A stretch of DNA of 64,000 nucleotides from Chelydra serpentina (GCA_037349315.1 JBAIAC010000030.1:9073501-9137500), one strand, 5' to 3'. Numbered from the stretch's first letter, positions 1-12,931 are shown. Made by a program: numbers and translations. The notes: generated by a model from the sequence alone, not told the origin.

Positions 1-3000
1 GCTTCAGTTTCTAGAACAGGCAATAAATTCTCTTTTCAATAGACTTTTATGATCAGTCATACAAATGAATGACTATCCTTGCAAAGCACATTAAGGCAGC
101 GGTGCCCAAACTTTTCCTGTCATGCTCCCCTCCCTTACCAGTAATGGAATCTGACCGTGCCCACCCCCCCTCCATTACTGCACAGTTGTCTCAGCAGTGG
201 CACTGGTCTTACATTTCTTCAGTATTCTTACAAATACCCAAAATGACTATAACTAGAAGAGATCAGAGAATTCTAGTTTGAGCATTTGACAGCAGATTGT
301 TCACAGTCAATTTCATAGTTTTTTCCCCTTTTGTATAGTCAGTCAGGTAGTCTGTTTTTCCCCAGTTGATTATGTGGATCTTCCATCGGAGAATAGTGGA
401 GGCAGAACACTTTAAAAATGTGCTTGTAAAACCATCCAGATTGGCAGGACTCTGGAGCCTCTCTGCAATATCTCAAGCTACTTCTAACTCACTTTGATCC
501 GAATAGGCTTCATGTTGACAGTGTAATTTAACTATACACATCCATCAATAAATCCCCAAAAGCCCCTAACCTTGGGGGGAGAGGGGACTTTCTAAGCCTC
601 CTCCCTGCTTTCAAAACCAAAGTATAGTTTACTGCATAGTGTCACTTTACAATTCATTTTTGATTAAGGGCATCCAATTTCCTCTTTAAAAAAAATTCCC
701 TTTCACACAAGAGTGGAACCTTGCTATTTCTAATTTTGGCTTTATTCTCCTACTCCTTTGTATAGCCACTTCATTGACTGACTATTCTCTTCCAGGCCGA
801 GATGTTGTTTCCTTTATATATAAATCACCATTGAGCCTATTCCTCACAAGGGAAAGAAGCTCATGGTTTTCAAAAGATCACAAATGGAAATACCAGACTT
901 TTTTTTTTAATCCCTGCTAACTTTCAGTGGCAGTAATGGGATTGATTTAGCAACAGGTTGTGTGGGTGAGATCACATTTTCTTCCTGCCAATACTTACCA
1001 TCTCTTCTTGCTCTAGAATTTCCCGGGTTATGTTGTTTTCCTAAGAAATGGCCTTGCTTACCTGAACAAAGTGCTATTACAGACTCTGGTCTCTCTGGCA
1101 CAATGTTCAACATTGCTGGAAGCTGCAGAGTTAAATCCCTTTTGCAATGTGCTGGATATCTATCCTTCTATAATAAGTTCCACCACTCATTGGGTCCAGT
1201 TTGATAATCGTGTTGAGACTGCAATCTGTTTTCTGAAAATATACATGGCTCCAGTTACAGAGTCTGATCTAATGTCTTACATGCATGGAGCTCCCACAGA
1301 GTCAACTGGAGTTCAATGCACAGAGGGCTTGTAGAATCAAGCCTACAATATGGATTGGAGTAAATAAATGAGCTGTTGTTACGACAGGAAAGGCTAGAGC
1401 ACTCAAGGGGAATAACAGTCCATGCTCTGAGCTTATGGCTTCTGAGACTGGTAAATGTAGTGCAGTGGAAGTGGGGGAAGAGGGCAGTGAGCTCCCAAGG
1501 AAAGAAGCCCTCCAACATGAAGAGAAGACAGTAATGCTGAGAGATTCCATTCTCAACAAAAGAGCTTTTTCCTCTTAAGCCGTCTTTAAACGTGTTTAAC
1601 TATTAAATGATAAAAATGTTTTCTAGCGGTTTAAACCCCTGGGCTCAAATCCCAGGTCTTTACTCACTGGAGTAAGAATTTGATCCACAGTGAAGCAAGG
1701 TGGAAATTACTTTATGTCCTCCCCATGAATCTCTAGCGTCACAACGTTCAGCAACAGGGTGGTGAACAGGATGAGACAGGCAAGCAGAAGTACAAATTTT
1801 TTTTATCAATGTTATGCTCATTTCAAAAATAGTAATCATTATCCCGGGGTAGACACAGAGTAAATCCAGTTTTTGTAAGGTAGGACTCTCAGACACAATA
1901 CCACTGTCAAGCCTAAGCCAGGACTTAGTGGGCACATTCTGGTTTTCATTCTGCCTCTACCTGTGGACAAACTGATGTTGCCAAAGGGGAATTCAATTTT
2001 GCTGGACTTTTGATCTGACGAAAAGGAGAAGGAGGAGTGCAGTGCCTGAGAGGACAGAGAGGCACAGTAATATTCCTGTCTAAGCGTGGCACTGGGCTGA
2101 CTGACCAATGGAGGGTGACCAATAGTGGCGTGACACAGACGAATTATGGCATAATTTAGATGTAAAAGCTGAGACACCACAACCATAAAATACCATTGAT
2201 CTTTTAATCCAGACAAAGTTGAATCAAAAAATGGGGAAATTGCAGATTTTGGATTTCAATGATGCAATATGGAAAATGGAAACTGAAACTGAGTGTTTCT
2301 ATTCAATCTTTCTTGTACTAGGAAAATGAGGGGACATCCATTGAAACTGACGGGCAAACAATATAAAAGTAGTAAAAGGAAACACATATTGACACAACTG
2401 ATAATTAATTCCCGACACAATAAATTGTTGTGACCAGGGAGGTTCGTAATAACAAACAACAAAAAAGACATTTATATGGCTAATGAGAACATCCTCAGTT
2501 AAACAAGCTAAAAGATAAAAATGTTTATATTTTTATAAAGCTTCATGCTTCCAGTCATAAACCAACTTCTCACTTACTAGTTTTAGGTAGGAACTTCCCC
2601 TATGGGCAAATTCTTACATAATTGTCCATTATGCAGTTTCTTCTACCTTTTTCTTATATATCTGGTATTGGGCTCTCTCAGACAGTAGATTTTTATCTTC
2701 TGCTGCTAGAAAGACCATTGATCTAGTCCATTATGGCAATTTGTATATGCCATTTGGGCATGTGGAGACACAGGGTGATCCAAAAGTTGGAGTCAAATAA
2801 CAGATTGTGTGCTATCTGGGTTGAAGATCCAGTATGTACATACACCACAAGTTTACTTCCTTAGTGATTTGTCAGGCATTGGCTTGGACCATTACCAGGA
2901 GAAATTTGCTAGAATTACTTTGTTGACTGCCAGTAAGTACACTGTGGGTCTGATCCTGAGAAGTACTGAGTGGCTGTCTCGTCCCTGCAGTTTCCATTGA

Positions 3001-3144
3001 AGTCAACAGAACTTGCAGGTCCTGCGCTCTTCTCAGAACCATGCCTTACGTGTCACACAGGAACAACAAAGAAATGGAATCCATTCTTGCGTGCCTGGAG
3101 AAGATCTCTCACTGTGATAGGGATCAGCTAAAATATTTGACGGG
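1..3144. other. Non-coding DNA left of first hAT element
   Basis: Apart from the small hAT-like fragment near 98-175 I see no exon, RNA gene or complete transposon. It may be CASP7 intron or upstream flank; the missing N-terminal CASP7 exon was sought here and not found. Confidence 0.5.
98..175. mobile_element. Fragment of hAT-like element (same end as 27102)
   Basis: The segment starts CAGCGGTGCCCAAAC, like the left end of the element at 27102; no matching right end was found. Confidence 0.45.
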
Positions 3145-3402
3145 CAGGGCCCTAGGCGAAACTTCCTTGCACCAGCCCTGCGCCCCCCGCAGCTAACGCC
3201 CCCCCCTTCCCCGTGGCAGCCAGCTCCCCTCCCCCGCGGCTCCCCACCCCCCTGCGGGCCGCGGCAGCCTCCCCCCCACCCGCGGCACCCCCCCCCCGGC
3301 TCCACGATCAGCCGCAGAGACGGGAGGCAGCCGCCCACCGCACCCCAAATCCTGGCACCCTAGGCAACTGCCTAGGGTCGCCTAGGGGGCGCGCCGGCCC
3401 TG
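3145..3402. mobile_element. hAT-like GC-rich element
   Basis: 258 bp, from CAGGGCCCTAGGC to GCGCCGGCCCTG, flanked by TTGACGGG and TTGACAGG (3137-3144, 3403-3410), an 8-bp duplication with one change. Confidence 0.8.
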
Positions 3403-4084
3403 TTGACAGGGAATATGTAGCTGGGTTTTGGGAAGAGTACAGGTTTTTATATGCAGTTGGGAAGACAATGGGTTACTGAATGCCGTGGGAAAGTGTGTCA
3501 TGGAATGTTCATGGGATGGGTGCATCCTGTAAAATAACAATAATTGTGTGCTGATGCCACTTGAGGATGTTGTATTGCGTGTAGCAACAATTCTTCTTTA
3601 TTTAGGAAACCAGTTAAAATATTTTTTCTGCCAAAACCAAAAGTTGCATAAGCCTGAAACCATCATGGGTTGAGGAAGCTGTATACCATGCATTTAGCTG
3701 GATATAATTTTTTTAATGCTCTGTTCTCATTTTGAAATTGCCTTTCCTTACATCTTTGCCAGCTCTTGCATGTTACTGTAGGATCAGATTACAGACGGGA
3801 AAGATCATTTTAGAATAAAATAAAAATTGAAGCCTTCCTTGAACGTCAAATTTAATAGTCCTATATTGTGGAGCTAAATGTGGATAACTCTTTCTGATAC
3901 CTCCACTTAGGGCAAAGTTCAATAATTGCCTTGACTGTTCTGATTGCTTCCAAAGCCTACAAACAATCTGAAGGAATGAGAGTACTGTATCAAGCAGGGA
4001 AATGGCCAACTACCAGAAAGTTTATCTTCAGAATATTAAATGCTTTTGAGAGTCTCCATAACTAGGGACTATTCAGGGGCCTTA

Positions 4085-4380
4085 GGGCTGGTCTACACTA
4101 ACCCCCCAATTCGAACTAAGATACGCAACTTCAGCTACGTGAATAACGTAGCTGAAGTCGAACTATCTGAGTTCGAATGAAAAGGTACTTACCCGGGGTC
4201 CACACGCGGCGCGCAGGCTACCCCGTCGACTCCGCCTACTCCGTTCGTCGAGCTGGATTACCAGCGTCGACGGGGGAACACTTCCTGGTTCGATTTATCG
4301 CGTCTAGACAAGACGCGATAAATCGAACCCAGAACATCGATCCGACGCCTCCGACGCGACGGGTAAGTGTAGACCTACCC
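4085..4380. mobile_element. Harbinger-type MITE
   Basis: A 296-bp element between TTA duplications (4082-4084, 4381-4383). It starts GGGCTGGTCTACACTA and ends TGTAGACCTACCC, and contains a palindrome around CTTCAGCTACGT. Its ends resemble those of the autonomous element at 54017-59287. Confidence 0.85.
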
Positions 4381-4946
4381 TTAGTAATCTGAGAAGAGTA
4401 AGAGGAAATATGATGGAAGTACAGTACCATAATGAATGGTGCAGAGAAGGCCTCCTAGGTGCATCTATTTACTTTGGCCCTTATCAGCAGAACAAGAGGA
4501 CACTTGAAGTTAAAAGACAACCATTTAAAAATGGAAAAGAGATTGCATATAAAAATGACAAATAGCATTGAGAAGAGCAGCCTGGTCTTTGCTTACCCTG
4601 TCTCTAATACTAGAGTAAGAGGGCACTCAAAGCTAAAAGGCAACAATTTTTAAATTGGGGAAAAAAAGAAAATCAATTTTTTATAGACAACAATTAATCA
4701 ATTTGAGCTCTCACTGCTGCAGGACATGGTTGAGGCAAATAGCTTGGTAATTTTCTACAACAGCTTAGATATAGGAATAAGAATAGCAATAGTAGTTAGG
4801 TTAATTAGGCTAAAATTGCAAGGATATAGGCCCATCGTCCTTGTATGATGAGCCTTTAATTCTTGTATTAAAAATAAATTTCCCCCTATAATATTGTGTT
4901 ATATTATTACTTGTGTTGAGGACAGGAGATATGCCTTCCTCTGGGG

Positions 4947-5258
4947 CAGGGGTCGGCAACCTTTCAGAAGTGATGTGCCGAGTCTTCATTTATTCACTCT
5001 AATGTAAGGTTTCGCGTGCCAGTAATACATTTTAACGTTTTTAGACGGTCTCTTTCTATAAGTTTATAATATATAATTAAGCTATTGTTGTATGTAAAGT
5101 AAATAAGGCTTTTAAAATGTTTAAGAAGCTTCATTTAAAATTTAAATTAAAGTGGCAGAGCCCCCCAAACCAGTGGCCTGTACCCGGGCAGTGTGAGTGC
5201 CACTGAAAATCAGCTCGCATGCCGCCTTTGGCACGTGTGCCATAGGTTGCCTACCCTG
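4947..5258. mobile_element. hAT non-autonomous element
   Basis: 312 bp with terminal repeats CAGGGGTCGGCAACCT and AGGTTGCCTACCCTG and an exact 8-bp duplication CTCTGGGG on both sides (4939-4946, 5259-5266), diagnostic of hAT transposition. Confidence 0.92.
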
Positions 5259-5563
5259 CTCTGGGGCATCCAGCAACAGACACTGTTGGAGACAGGATAC
5301 TGGACTAGATAAAAGCAAGAGATCTGCTGATTCAGGTCCTCCGCCCCTTCCCTGATCACTGGAAAAACTCCCATTGGCCTCAGAGGGGGTTAATCTGGCC
5401 CTTTGTGGACTGTCATCATCTGACTTTTGTTTTGTAAGCTGAGCAGATGCTATAGGTAATTTGCATTGCTGCAGTCCCTGTGTAGGAGACCTTGCCAGCA
5501 CCAGATGCCTACTCCTAGGGCCCTGCCAGCAGACTGATCAGGCCCCACTGTCTCTACCTATAG

Positions 5564-6829
5564 CAGGCCTGCACAACATGCGGCCCACGTGGGCTCACTG
5601 TGCGGCCCACGGGCGGGGCGGGGGGGTGAGTAGGCAAGCGGCGGGGTGGGGCAAGCCAACGGCCGGCGGGGTGGGGCAAGCCAACGGCCAGCTGGCCGGC
5701 CGGCGGGTGGGTGGGCTGGTGAAGAGGCCAGTGGCAGGCTGGGGAGTGAGGGTGAGCCAGCGGCAGGGGGCGGGGGCAGCGGCAGAAGGTAAGAGGTCAG
5801 CAGCGGGCAGGCAGGTGAGCTGGTGGCGGGGGGGGATGAGAAGGCGAGCGGGCGGGGGGAGGAGATGACGAGTGGGCGGGCAGTGGCAGGGCAGCAGGTG
5901 AGCCAGCGGCGGAGGGGGGCGGGGGGGCTGAGGAGGCGAGCGGGCGGCAGGGGGTGCTGAGGAGGCGAGCCAGGGAGGAGAGGGGGATGATGAGTTGAGC
6001 GGACAGTGGCGGCGAGGCTTTATACTGAGGCGAGGGTGAGGAGGCGAGCCGGTGGCTGGAGGGGGGCAAATCTCCCAGTTTCAAAATCTGAGACTGTGTC
6101 CGTTGGTCCTTTTTGCTGCTTGTCTCTGGGCTGGGGTTTGTCCCAATGCTGCAAAGAGGGTGTTCCCAAAGGAAGGTGCTTGCTTCTAACCCCCAAGGCC
6201 GTCAGTATGTCTGCTCTTCTCTAGTCAGCCCACTTGACAAGTGTGATTGTCCTTGGTCTGGTTCCCATCCCCTCTCCAAGGGTTGCAGCTGTCTGGAGGT
6301 GCCTGCCTTCCACGCCTTCCTCATTCACACTTCATTCATTCAACAGCGCAATTGAATACAAAGTGGGGGGAAGATCTTATTCTACTTCTAGCAAAAAGAC
6401 ATTTTTCTTTTACCTTAATTATACTACCTTAGGGGCCTGCTATACCATATTACCAAGGTTCAATACAAAGTCATATAAAAATTATACAAAAATGCATAAT
6501 GCAGAGATTTATCTACAACTGCATTGATTGACTGTTGTGTGCAGTAATATAGTTACCCCTGGGGGGGGGGGTAAAGAGGGGTGTGATGGTGGGGCCGAGT
6601 GGGGAGGGGGCGGGTCCTATTTTACTGCTGTGATCTGGTCACCCTATGCGCGCTGCTTCTTTCCTCCTCTACAGGCTTCCACACCCCAGCGCTGGGGAAG
6701 GAGGGGTTGTTTCCGCAGGGCGGGCGGCGCTGGGGGCGAGGTGTTTCCGCGGGGCCAGGGGGTTTCGGCCCTCAGCTGTTTTCTTTGGAGTAATATGGCC
6801 CTTGCCGCTTTACGAGTTGAGCAGGCCTG
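5564..6829. mobile_element. hAT non-autonomous element with GC-rich minisatellite core
   Basis: 1266 bp with ends CAGGCCTGCACAA and TTGAGCAGGCCTG and an exact 8-bp duplication ACCTATAG (5556-5563, 6830-6837). The left half (about 5595-6065) is degenerate G-rich tandem sequence with GGCAAGC and GGCGAGC units. Open frames in it are composition artefacts. Confidence 0.88.
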
Positions 6830-6837
6830 ACCTATAG

Positions 6838-7708
6838 TAAAATCAAGGCCTGAAATAGCAGCTAACTTCCCATACACTTCCCCCACCTAGAGAAACAACA
6901 TTACTGCCATGGTTTTGTTTGTTTTAAAACTTCACTTACAGTAATCTTCCTGTCATCTCTCTATAGAAAAGGTCCTTTTGACTCTAATGCAGTTGAAGTC
7001 TTTCATTACACAGGAGGAAGTACAGTATGTAATTACATGAAAGAAGTGTATTTTTATCTTTCTAAAATTTTGTTGTATTATAAGAAAATCATAAGAAGAG
7101 GGTTGTTCCCAGGTGTAGTGGACTAGCTCAGGTTAAAGATACAGGTGTTTAAACCAAAAAATGAAGTCACATTCACTTTCTATAATAGGTATTTGATACT
7201 TCATTGGCAGACAAAGTTTACATATGTCACTAGGCCGTATGTTACTTTTAGGAGTGGGAACATTTTCATCCTGCGTTCATACTCCCAGGGCTTGCAGAGC
7301 AAAGGGGCATGTTGAGTCAGTCCACTGGCTCCTGCCAGGTCATGAGGTCAGCTCAAAACCCTCTGGCTGATTTTGGGGAGCAGCAGTGGATAGCTCCAAA
7401 GAAGTCCCGATGTGTTCTTCCTTGAATTGTTTGCAGTGAAGTAGGCTGGTAGGTTGTGAATGGGAGGGACCCTAGGCTACAGGATTGTAGTTCCAACTGG
7501 ACTCCCAAACTGATTGTGACATGCAGGGTCAGAGTTTTTGTATGGAGAAATATGGGCTGATCTTTACGGGTCTAGCTAGAATATAGAGGACTCTGTCAGT
7601 AAAAGAAGAAGAAAAAAAGTAGTGTGGCAGCGATTCTGGAATAAGATAAGGGGCTACAGAGCGTGTGATTTCTGTCATTCAACATCGCTTCTGGCTTTGT
7701 TCCCACAG
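6838..7708. other. Non-coding DNA before first recognised CASP7 exon
   Basis: No complete repeat is visible. By gene structure this is expected to be the intron before the KKKK exon. Confidence 0.5.
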
Positions 7709-7860
7709 TAAAAAGAAGAAGAATGGCCAGGAACAGCAACCAGAGGCCCCTGTCAGTAACCAGTGCCGAATTATTCACCCAACATTCAAGTATAATATGA
7801 ACTACAAGAAAGTTGGCAAATGTATTATTATAAACAACAAAAATTTTGAGGATCAAACAG
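7709..7860 (+). CDS. CASP7: CASP7 coding exon with start of large subunit
   Basis: The acceptor is CCCACAG ending at 7708 and the donor is GTATTT from 7861. The exon begins with the third base of a Ser codon, runs through a poly-Lys stretch and the strand segment [11 protein letters not shown], and ends in phase 1. Confidence 0.9.
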
Positions 7861-10800
7861 GTATTTCTTGTGCTTGTCTCATACTTTAATTTGTTCACCA
7901 CCCTCTACATTAACATTCCTTAGAATGGCTTTAACATTAGTTGATCAACAAGCCTTCCCCGCCCTTCCCCCACATACACACTTTTTTTTTTAAGACATGG
8001 AACTTCGATAAATATTTTTTCTTGCTTGGGAAATTGCTGTAACCATTTCTCTGCCTACTCACTCTGCCTATTTAACATGTATCCACTACAGCAGTGCCCA
8101 GAGGCCCCCTTTTGCTAGACATGTGGTTCATGTCTCAAAATAACTTACCAGCGTGCTTTACCAAGTTATCCTGTGCACCCAGCTTCCATGCTATGTTGGT
8201 AAAATTTGAACTTTTTCCATGACCTCCAGCCTGAATTATAACTTTCCCAGGCCAATGCTATCATAGGCTGAAAATCCTAATTGAGCAGTATGTAGGTCTT
8301 CCCAATACAATCTGGAGATTTCCCCTCCCCCTTACCTGGTTTATGCCGCAGAGTGGGTTTCATATCTTCACAGAACAAAACCAAATTGCCTTATTAATGC
8401 ACACAAGAGGGCGGGTGATATTATATAACATTTGTATTGTTGTAGTGCCTAGCGGAATCCCTTTTTCCTAAGCACTGTACAAACTTAGTCAATGGAAGTG
8501 CTTGCCTCAAAGAACTTATCTCTGTTTTCTTTGTATGGGAGTTGTTGGGGATTTCTGGCCTGTAAGTGAGGTAGGTTGAGGACATGGGACTAAATTAAGG
8601 TTGAAATCTTAACTACAATTTTTCTGACTTCAAAGCAGTTTGTGGTTTTGTTTGTGTTTAAATATAACAAGTTTTTTTAAAAAAAAGACTCTCAACACGC
8701 TCTCATTGTTCTTATCTTGGAATGCTGTACACATGAGTTATACTGCCTAACCACAACAGAGATAGATGAGGCGTCCTACTCTGCCAGATGCTGAGGATAT
8801 GAAGCACTTTGCAGAACCAGGCCCATTTTAACATTGAACCTTATTTTAAATGAAAGCCATAAATCATATAGGTTGATCTGAAGGGAATGGGGTTATTTGT
8901 GAATGTTTGTGTCAAAATCACATCACTGTATTATTTTCTAAGCTAGCCAGTTTTTAAACTTTTTAAACCTAAAAAGTCACCTGTGAACATTCAAGTTATT
9001 TGCACTGCTTTGTGTGTAGCCAGCTGTATTCTTCTTCTTTTTCTGGCAGAAGTGGGTACACGCAGTGGCACTGAGCAAGACGCTGGAGCGCTTCAGAAAT
9101 GTTTTAGAAATTTAGGATTTGAGGTTGTTGTATACAACGATCAATGTTGTGATGATATGATCAAATTACTCCAACAAGGTAACAGTTCACGTTCCTCATG
9201 TTGATGTCCTTTTCCATATAATAAAAGATGTGGTATCAGAACAGACTGAAGCTTTCATGTTTTTTCCCTTAATTCAGAGCTATTGTATTCCCTTGTTTTA
9301 CTCAACTGAGAAAATGGCCTATGCCCAGTTGCTCTGCCTGCCCAGATCTTGGGTCTGGTACAGAGCTCAGTCCCTGCTCTTTGGATACTCTCCCAATTAT
9401 CCAATAGTGGTTTATGGTGTAGTCTCCCCTCACCTGCAACCTGTAGCACTGAAAAATCCCCACTTTTCTGAATAAATTCCACTTCCCCTGTTGGAGTTGC
9501 ATAGTGGGTTCCACTGTACATCTAGCACTGCAAAGAGGTGCTATTTATAGTTCTTTTGTTTATATTACGTTTAATGTGATTTCCTCTGTGCTGAGAAAAT
9601 GTTATTTGATTTGCAGCTGCGGAAGAGAACCACAGTGAGGCTGCTTGCTTTGCCTGTATCTTTTTAAGCCATGGGAAAGAGGGCTACATTTATGGCACTG
9701 ATGGATTTTTGGAAATCAAGGATCTGACCACATTCTTCAGAGGAGACAAGTGTAAAACTCTGATAGGCAAACCCAAATTATTTTTCATCCAGGTAACAAC
9801 CTTAAAAAGTAGATACTGCTGGGACGAAAAATGTTACCAGTGTTTTCCTACTGTATGGTGGCCCTGTAGGTTAATTTACTGAATTTTACAAAGATGTTTG
9901 GCCAGCAAATCATTGATTGGAGGGTAGCTGGTTATAGGTGTTGTGCATTTGACAATGTGTCACACGTATATAATACAAATGTGTAAAAATGTACATATTT
10001 TCATTGTAACTCTCGCCTTCCACCTCTTGTATGTTGCTTCCCTTCCTACGTGGTAATACAAGCTCTTCAGGCGGAAGGATTATCTTCCTGGGTATGTAGG
10101 CAGAGCTGAGCACATTGTAGATGGTACCTAAATACAGATAACATTACTGTCCACATTTCTGTGAACACAGGCCGTCCCTATAGACTATTGCATTCTATCA
10201 GGAGAAATCTGTGCATGCAATTATTATAGTGTATTATTACATTATCTATACAATTAATAACGTTTTACTGAAACTTGTCAGTGACCTGCTGTGCTGGCAA
10301 AAGGTGCCCCCCAGCTCAGGGGACTGGAGCCCCCTATTTATCTTTTTAGTATGTACATTTTGGGGGGGCAGCAGGAGTGAAAGTTCCCCTATGCCACTCC
10401 ACCATCTTCCCTCAACCCCGTTGTGGAGGGTGAGAAGTATGGAATTTCAGACTCTTGGCCCTCTGCAGATTGCCAGCAAGAGTGTCAGAGTGACACTTGT
10501 GATGTGTACAGTTTCCCATTACAAACAACCAGTTCCTTGCACATAGTCCCACCAACCATCCATCAGATGGTAACTGCTTTCAGTCAGAGGTGAGCTTTCA
10601 TCAAGAGGTGAAACATACTTGTCTGGCGTTCGTTCCAAGGTGTCAACTCACCAAGCAGCATAGCTAAAGGGAAAGTGAGGATTGAAAGAGGGGAATGGAG
10701 GACCATATTAAAAAAAGAGAGGATTTGGGATATGTAATTGTATAAATGTTAAACATGTAAAGTACTTGAACTACAGAGGCATGGCAGTGAATGGTACCAA

Positions 10801-12931
10801 GGAGAACATATAATTCTGTACTTCATTGTTACAAGAAATTTAAATGTTACTGTACAGTGTAACTTACACCCATAATTGATCATCCACTCAAACTAATAAA
10901 CTAGTAGACTAGCAAAATTGGTCATGGTTTAAAATGTTAGCAAACACGTTTTAACTAAACTAGTTTTAAACAGGATTTTGTACTTTGTGTAGATAAGGAT
11001 ATATCATGTTTTAAAAGGCATCACTAGTTGTGTTCAACCCTAGGTTACCCCAAAGGTTCAGTATGATCAACTAGCACATTTTCCAGCAAGACTTTCCCTG
11101 TCTATACTAGGTGCAATGTCCTGTTTTAAATTTTCAGTTAAATTGCACTAACCAACCATTTTTAAAACATGACTATTTTCCCCATTTTAGTCAAGCTCTC
11201 CTTATCTTTACCATGTTTCCAGGCATGTAGAGGATCTACATTTGATAACGGGATTCAGACAGATTCTGGACTTGCAGACGACACAGAGGTAACAGATGCC
11301 AATCCCAAATACAAGATTCCAGTAGAAGCGGATTTTCTGCTTGCATATTCCACAGTGTCAGGTAAGTAATGGAAAAGACAGGCTGACATCTGTAGCGATT
11401 GGATGCATTGGCAAGTAGGCATGCATTTTTGCACCTGAACTTTAGAAATTCAGCCCCTAAGTATGTAAAAGAAATTGAATATTTTGGGACAAAATCATTT
11501 GCCTGTTTTAAGTGTATTTTCTTGTAATTTTACTGAGTGACATTTTATCCATTTTTGTGTGGAAAGGATAATAAATAGAAGTGCCAGACTAGCTTTCTTT
11601 GCCTTTCAGTACTTCATTTACCTCTGTTGTTCTACTTTTCTTTTTTAACAAAAAGTGTTATTAAAGAAAAAATATTCTGTATATCTGTAGTGCTCTGGGA
11701 ATACAAATTATGATGTTTGGTGGTGGTAGGAGTGAAGTATAAAGTACACAGAATAAAGAATACAAAGTTGAAAATGAAGTTCTGGCCATGAAAACTTCTT
11801 CTAAGGAACAGAAATAAGTTGTCTTAAAATACATGCTGAGGTATAGTGGGCTGAACATGGGCATCAGAGTCAATAACTCCTGAATTCTAGACCAAGCTTT
11901 GTTGATGACACACTGTGCAACATTGGGCAAATCATAAACTCCTCAGGTCATAAACTGCCCCCTTTACACTGGATCAAAGGGCTGGAGTGTCATAAAGGGG
12001 GCTCTAAAAGCTCCAGGTGCAGTCAGGGGACTGGTAGTCTGGAAGACAGATGAAAGGCTCTGTTCTGAGGACCCTTTGCAAGCCCTAGCATAGTGGGCAT
12101 GCGCTGGTAAGGCTGCAGTACACAGCATATCCTCAGATGCACGGCACAGAATTTCACCCCTTAAATCAGTTTCCCCATTGCTGAAATTGTAGTAGTGATA
12201 CCTCATATGGGTATTGAGAGGCTTAATTAATTATAGACACTGCCTTGATGATATAGAATGTGCTGTATAAGGGCTAAGAATTATTAGCTTCTTTTCTAAA
12301 TTGCTTCAAAAGTGGGTCATAACATAAGAACATAAAAATGGCCATAGTGGATCAGATCAGTGGTCCATCTAGCCCAGTATCCTGTCTTCCAACAGTCGCT
12401 GATGCCAGATGCTTCGGAGGGAATGAACAGATGCCAGATGCTTCGGAGGGCAAGTGATCCATCCTCTGTCCAGTCCCATCTTATCAAGTGATTCATCCTC
12501 TGTCCAGTCCTAGCTTCTGGCAGTCAGAGGTTTAGGGACAGCCAGAGCATTAGGTTGCATCTCTAATTATCTTGGCTAATAGCCACTGATGGACCTATCC
12601 TCCATGAACTTATCTAATTCTTTTTTGAACGCAGAGTCCCATTCCCCTTTATGTGCCAATAAGGGAGGAAAGATAATCCATGTGTTTTCTTATCTCTTGC
12701 CTTATAGGTTATTATTCCTGGAGGAACCCAGGGAGAGGCTCATGGTTTGTGCAGTCTTTGTGCTCCATACTAAATGATCATGGGAAACAACTTGAGATAA
12801 TGCAGATCCTCACCAGGGTCAACTACATGGTGGCCACAAGCTATGAATCACAGTCGGATGACCCACGCTACAGCGAAAAGAAGCAGATACCCTGTGTGGT
12901 CTCCATGCTCACTAAAGAACTTTACTTCTGA
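7709..12931 (+). CDS. CASP7: Caspase-7, executioner caspase (3' five coding exons; N-terminal exon not found)
   Basis: Cysteine protease that executes apoptosis by cutting after Asp; it acts as a cytosolic dimer once upstream caspases cleave it. Five exons (7709-7860, 9050-9178, 9617-9792, 11223-11361, 12708-12931) join in phase with GT-AG introns into 272 codons plus stop; the first base completes a codon begun in a missing upstream exon. The catalytic His is in the SHG motif (codon 9670-9672). The catalytic Cys is in QACRG (codon 11226-11228), which spans an exon junction. A likely linker cleavage Asp is at 11262-11264 (IQTD/S). The C-terminal exon carries the small-subunit motifs YYSW and GRGSWFVQ. 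The exon start KKKK and the following gene PLEKHS1 favour caspase-7 over caspase-3. The family is about 300 residues, so roughly 35 N-terminal residues are missing; they may lie beyond the left edge. All visible exons are intact. Confidence 0.93.
8437..8530 (+). repeat. Ancient dispersed repeat fragment (CACTGTACAAAC family)
   Basis: It shares the order GTAGTGCCTAG, AAGCACTGTACAAAC and CAAAGAACTTATC with fragments at about 36284-36390, 46597-46712 and 59446-59556. Family not identified; probably an old SINE or DNA element. Confidence 0.4.
9050..9178 (+). CDS. CASP7: CASP7 coding exon, large subunit
   Basis: The acceptor CTGGCAG ends at 9049 and the donor GTAACA starts at 9179. It encodes the segment with RSGTEQD and GFEVVVYND, typical of the caspase large subunit, in phase with both neighbours. 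Confidence 0.9.
9617..9792 (+). CDS. CASP7: CASP7 coding exon with catalytic histidine
   Basis: The acceptor TTGCAG ends at 9616 and the donor GTAACA starts at 9793. It holds [11 protein letters not shown] with the catalytic His and ends with FFIQ, directly before the active-site Cys of the next exon. Confidence 0.92.
11223..11361 (+). CDS. CASP7: CASP7 coding exon with catalytic cysteine and inter-subunit linker
   Basis: The exon opens with ACRG, giving the active-site pentapeptide with the preceding Gln. It continues through the linker, with the likely activation cut after IQTD, and ends in [18 protein letters not shown]. The donor GTAAGT is a full consensus match. Confidence 0.92.
12320..12655. 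mobile_element. Interspersed LINE-type remnant (probably CR1-derived)
   Basis: It contains the dispersed reptile motif GGTCCATCTAGCCCAGTATC and AGCCACTGATGGACCTATCC, with two short internal duplications (about 12401-12447 and 12453-12510). It lies just before the last CASP7 exon. The family assignment is from memory. Confidence 0.5.
12708..12931 (+). CDS. CASP7: CASP7 terminal coding exon, small subunit
   Basis: The acceptor CTTATAG ends at 12707. The exon encodes [15 protein letters not shown], the SQSDDP segment and the C-terminal [17 protein letters not shown], with a TGA stop at 12929-12931. Confidence 0.93.

Noticed and set aside
2571..2590. Candidate donor for the missing CASP7 N-terminal exon
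   Set aside because: A phase-2 ending is possible, but the upstream frame hits a stop after eight codons and has no caspase-like sequence.
5461..5868. Long overlapping frames in GC-rich DNA
   Set aside because: They lie in and just left of the G-rich minisatellite of a hAT element; low complexity and no domain.
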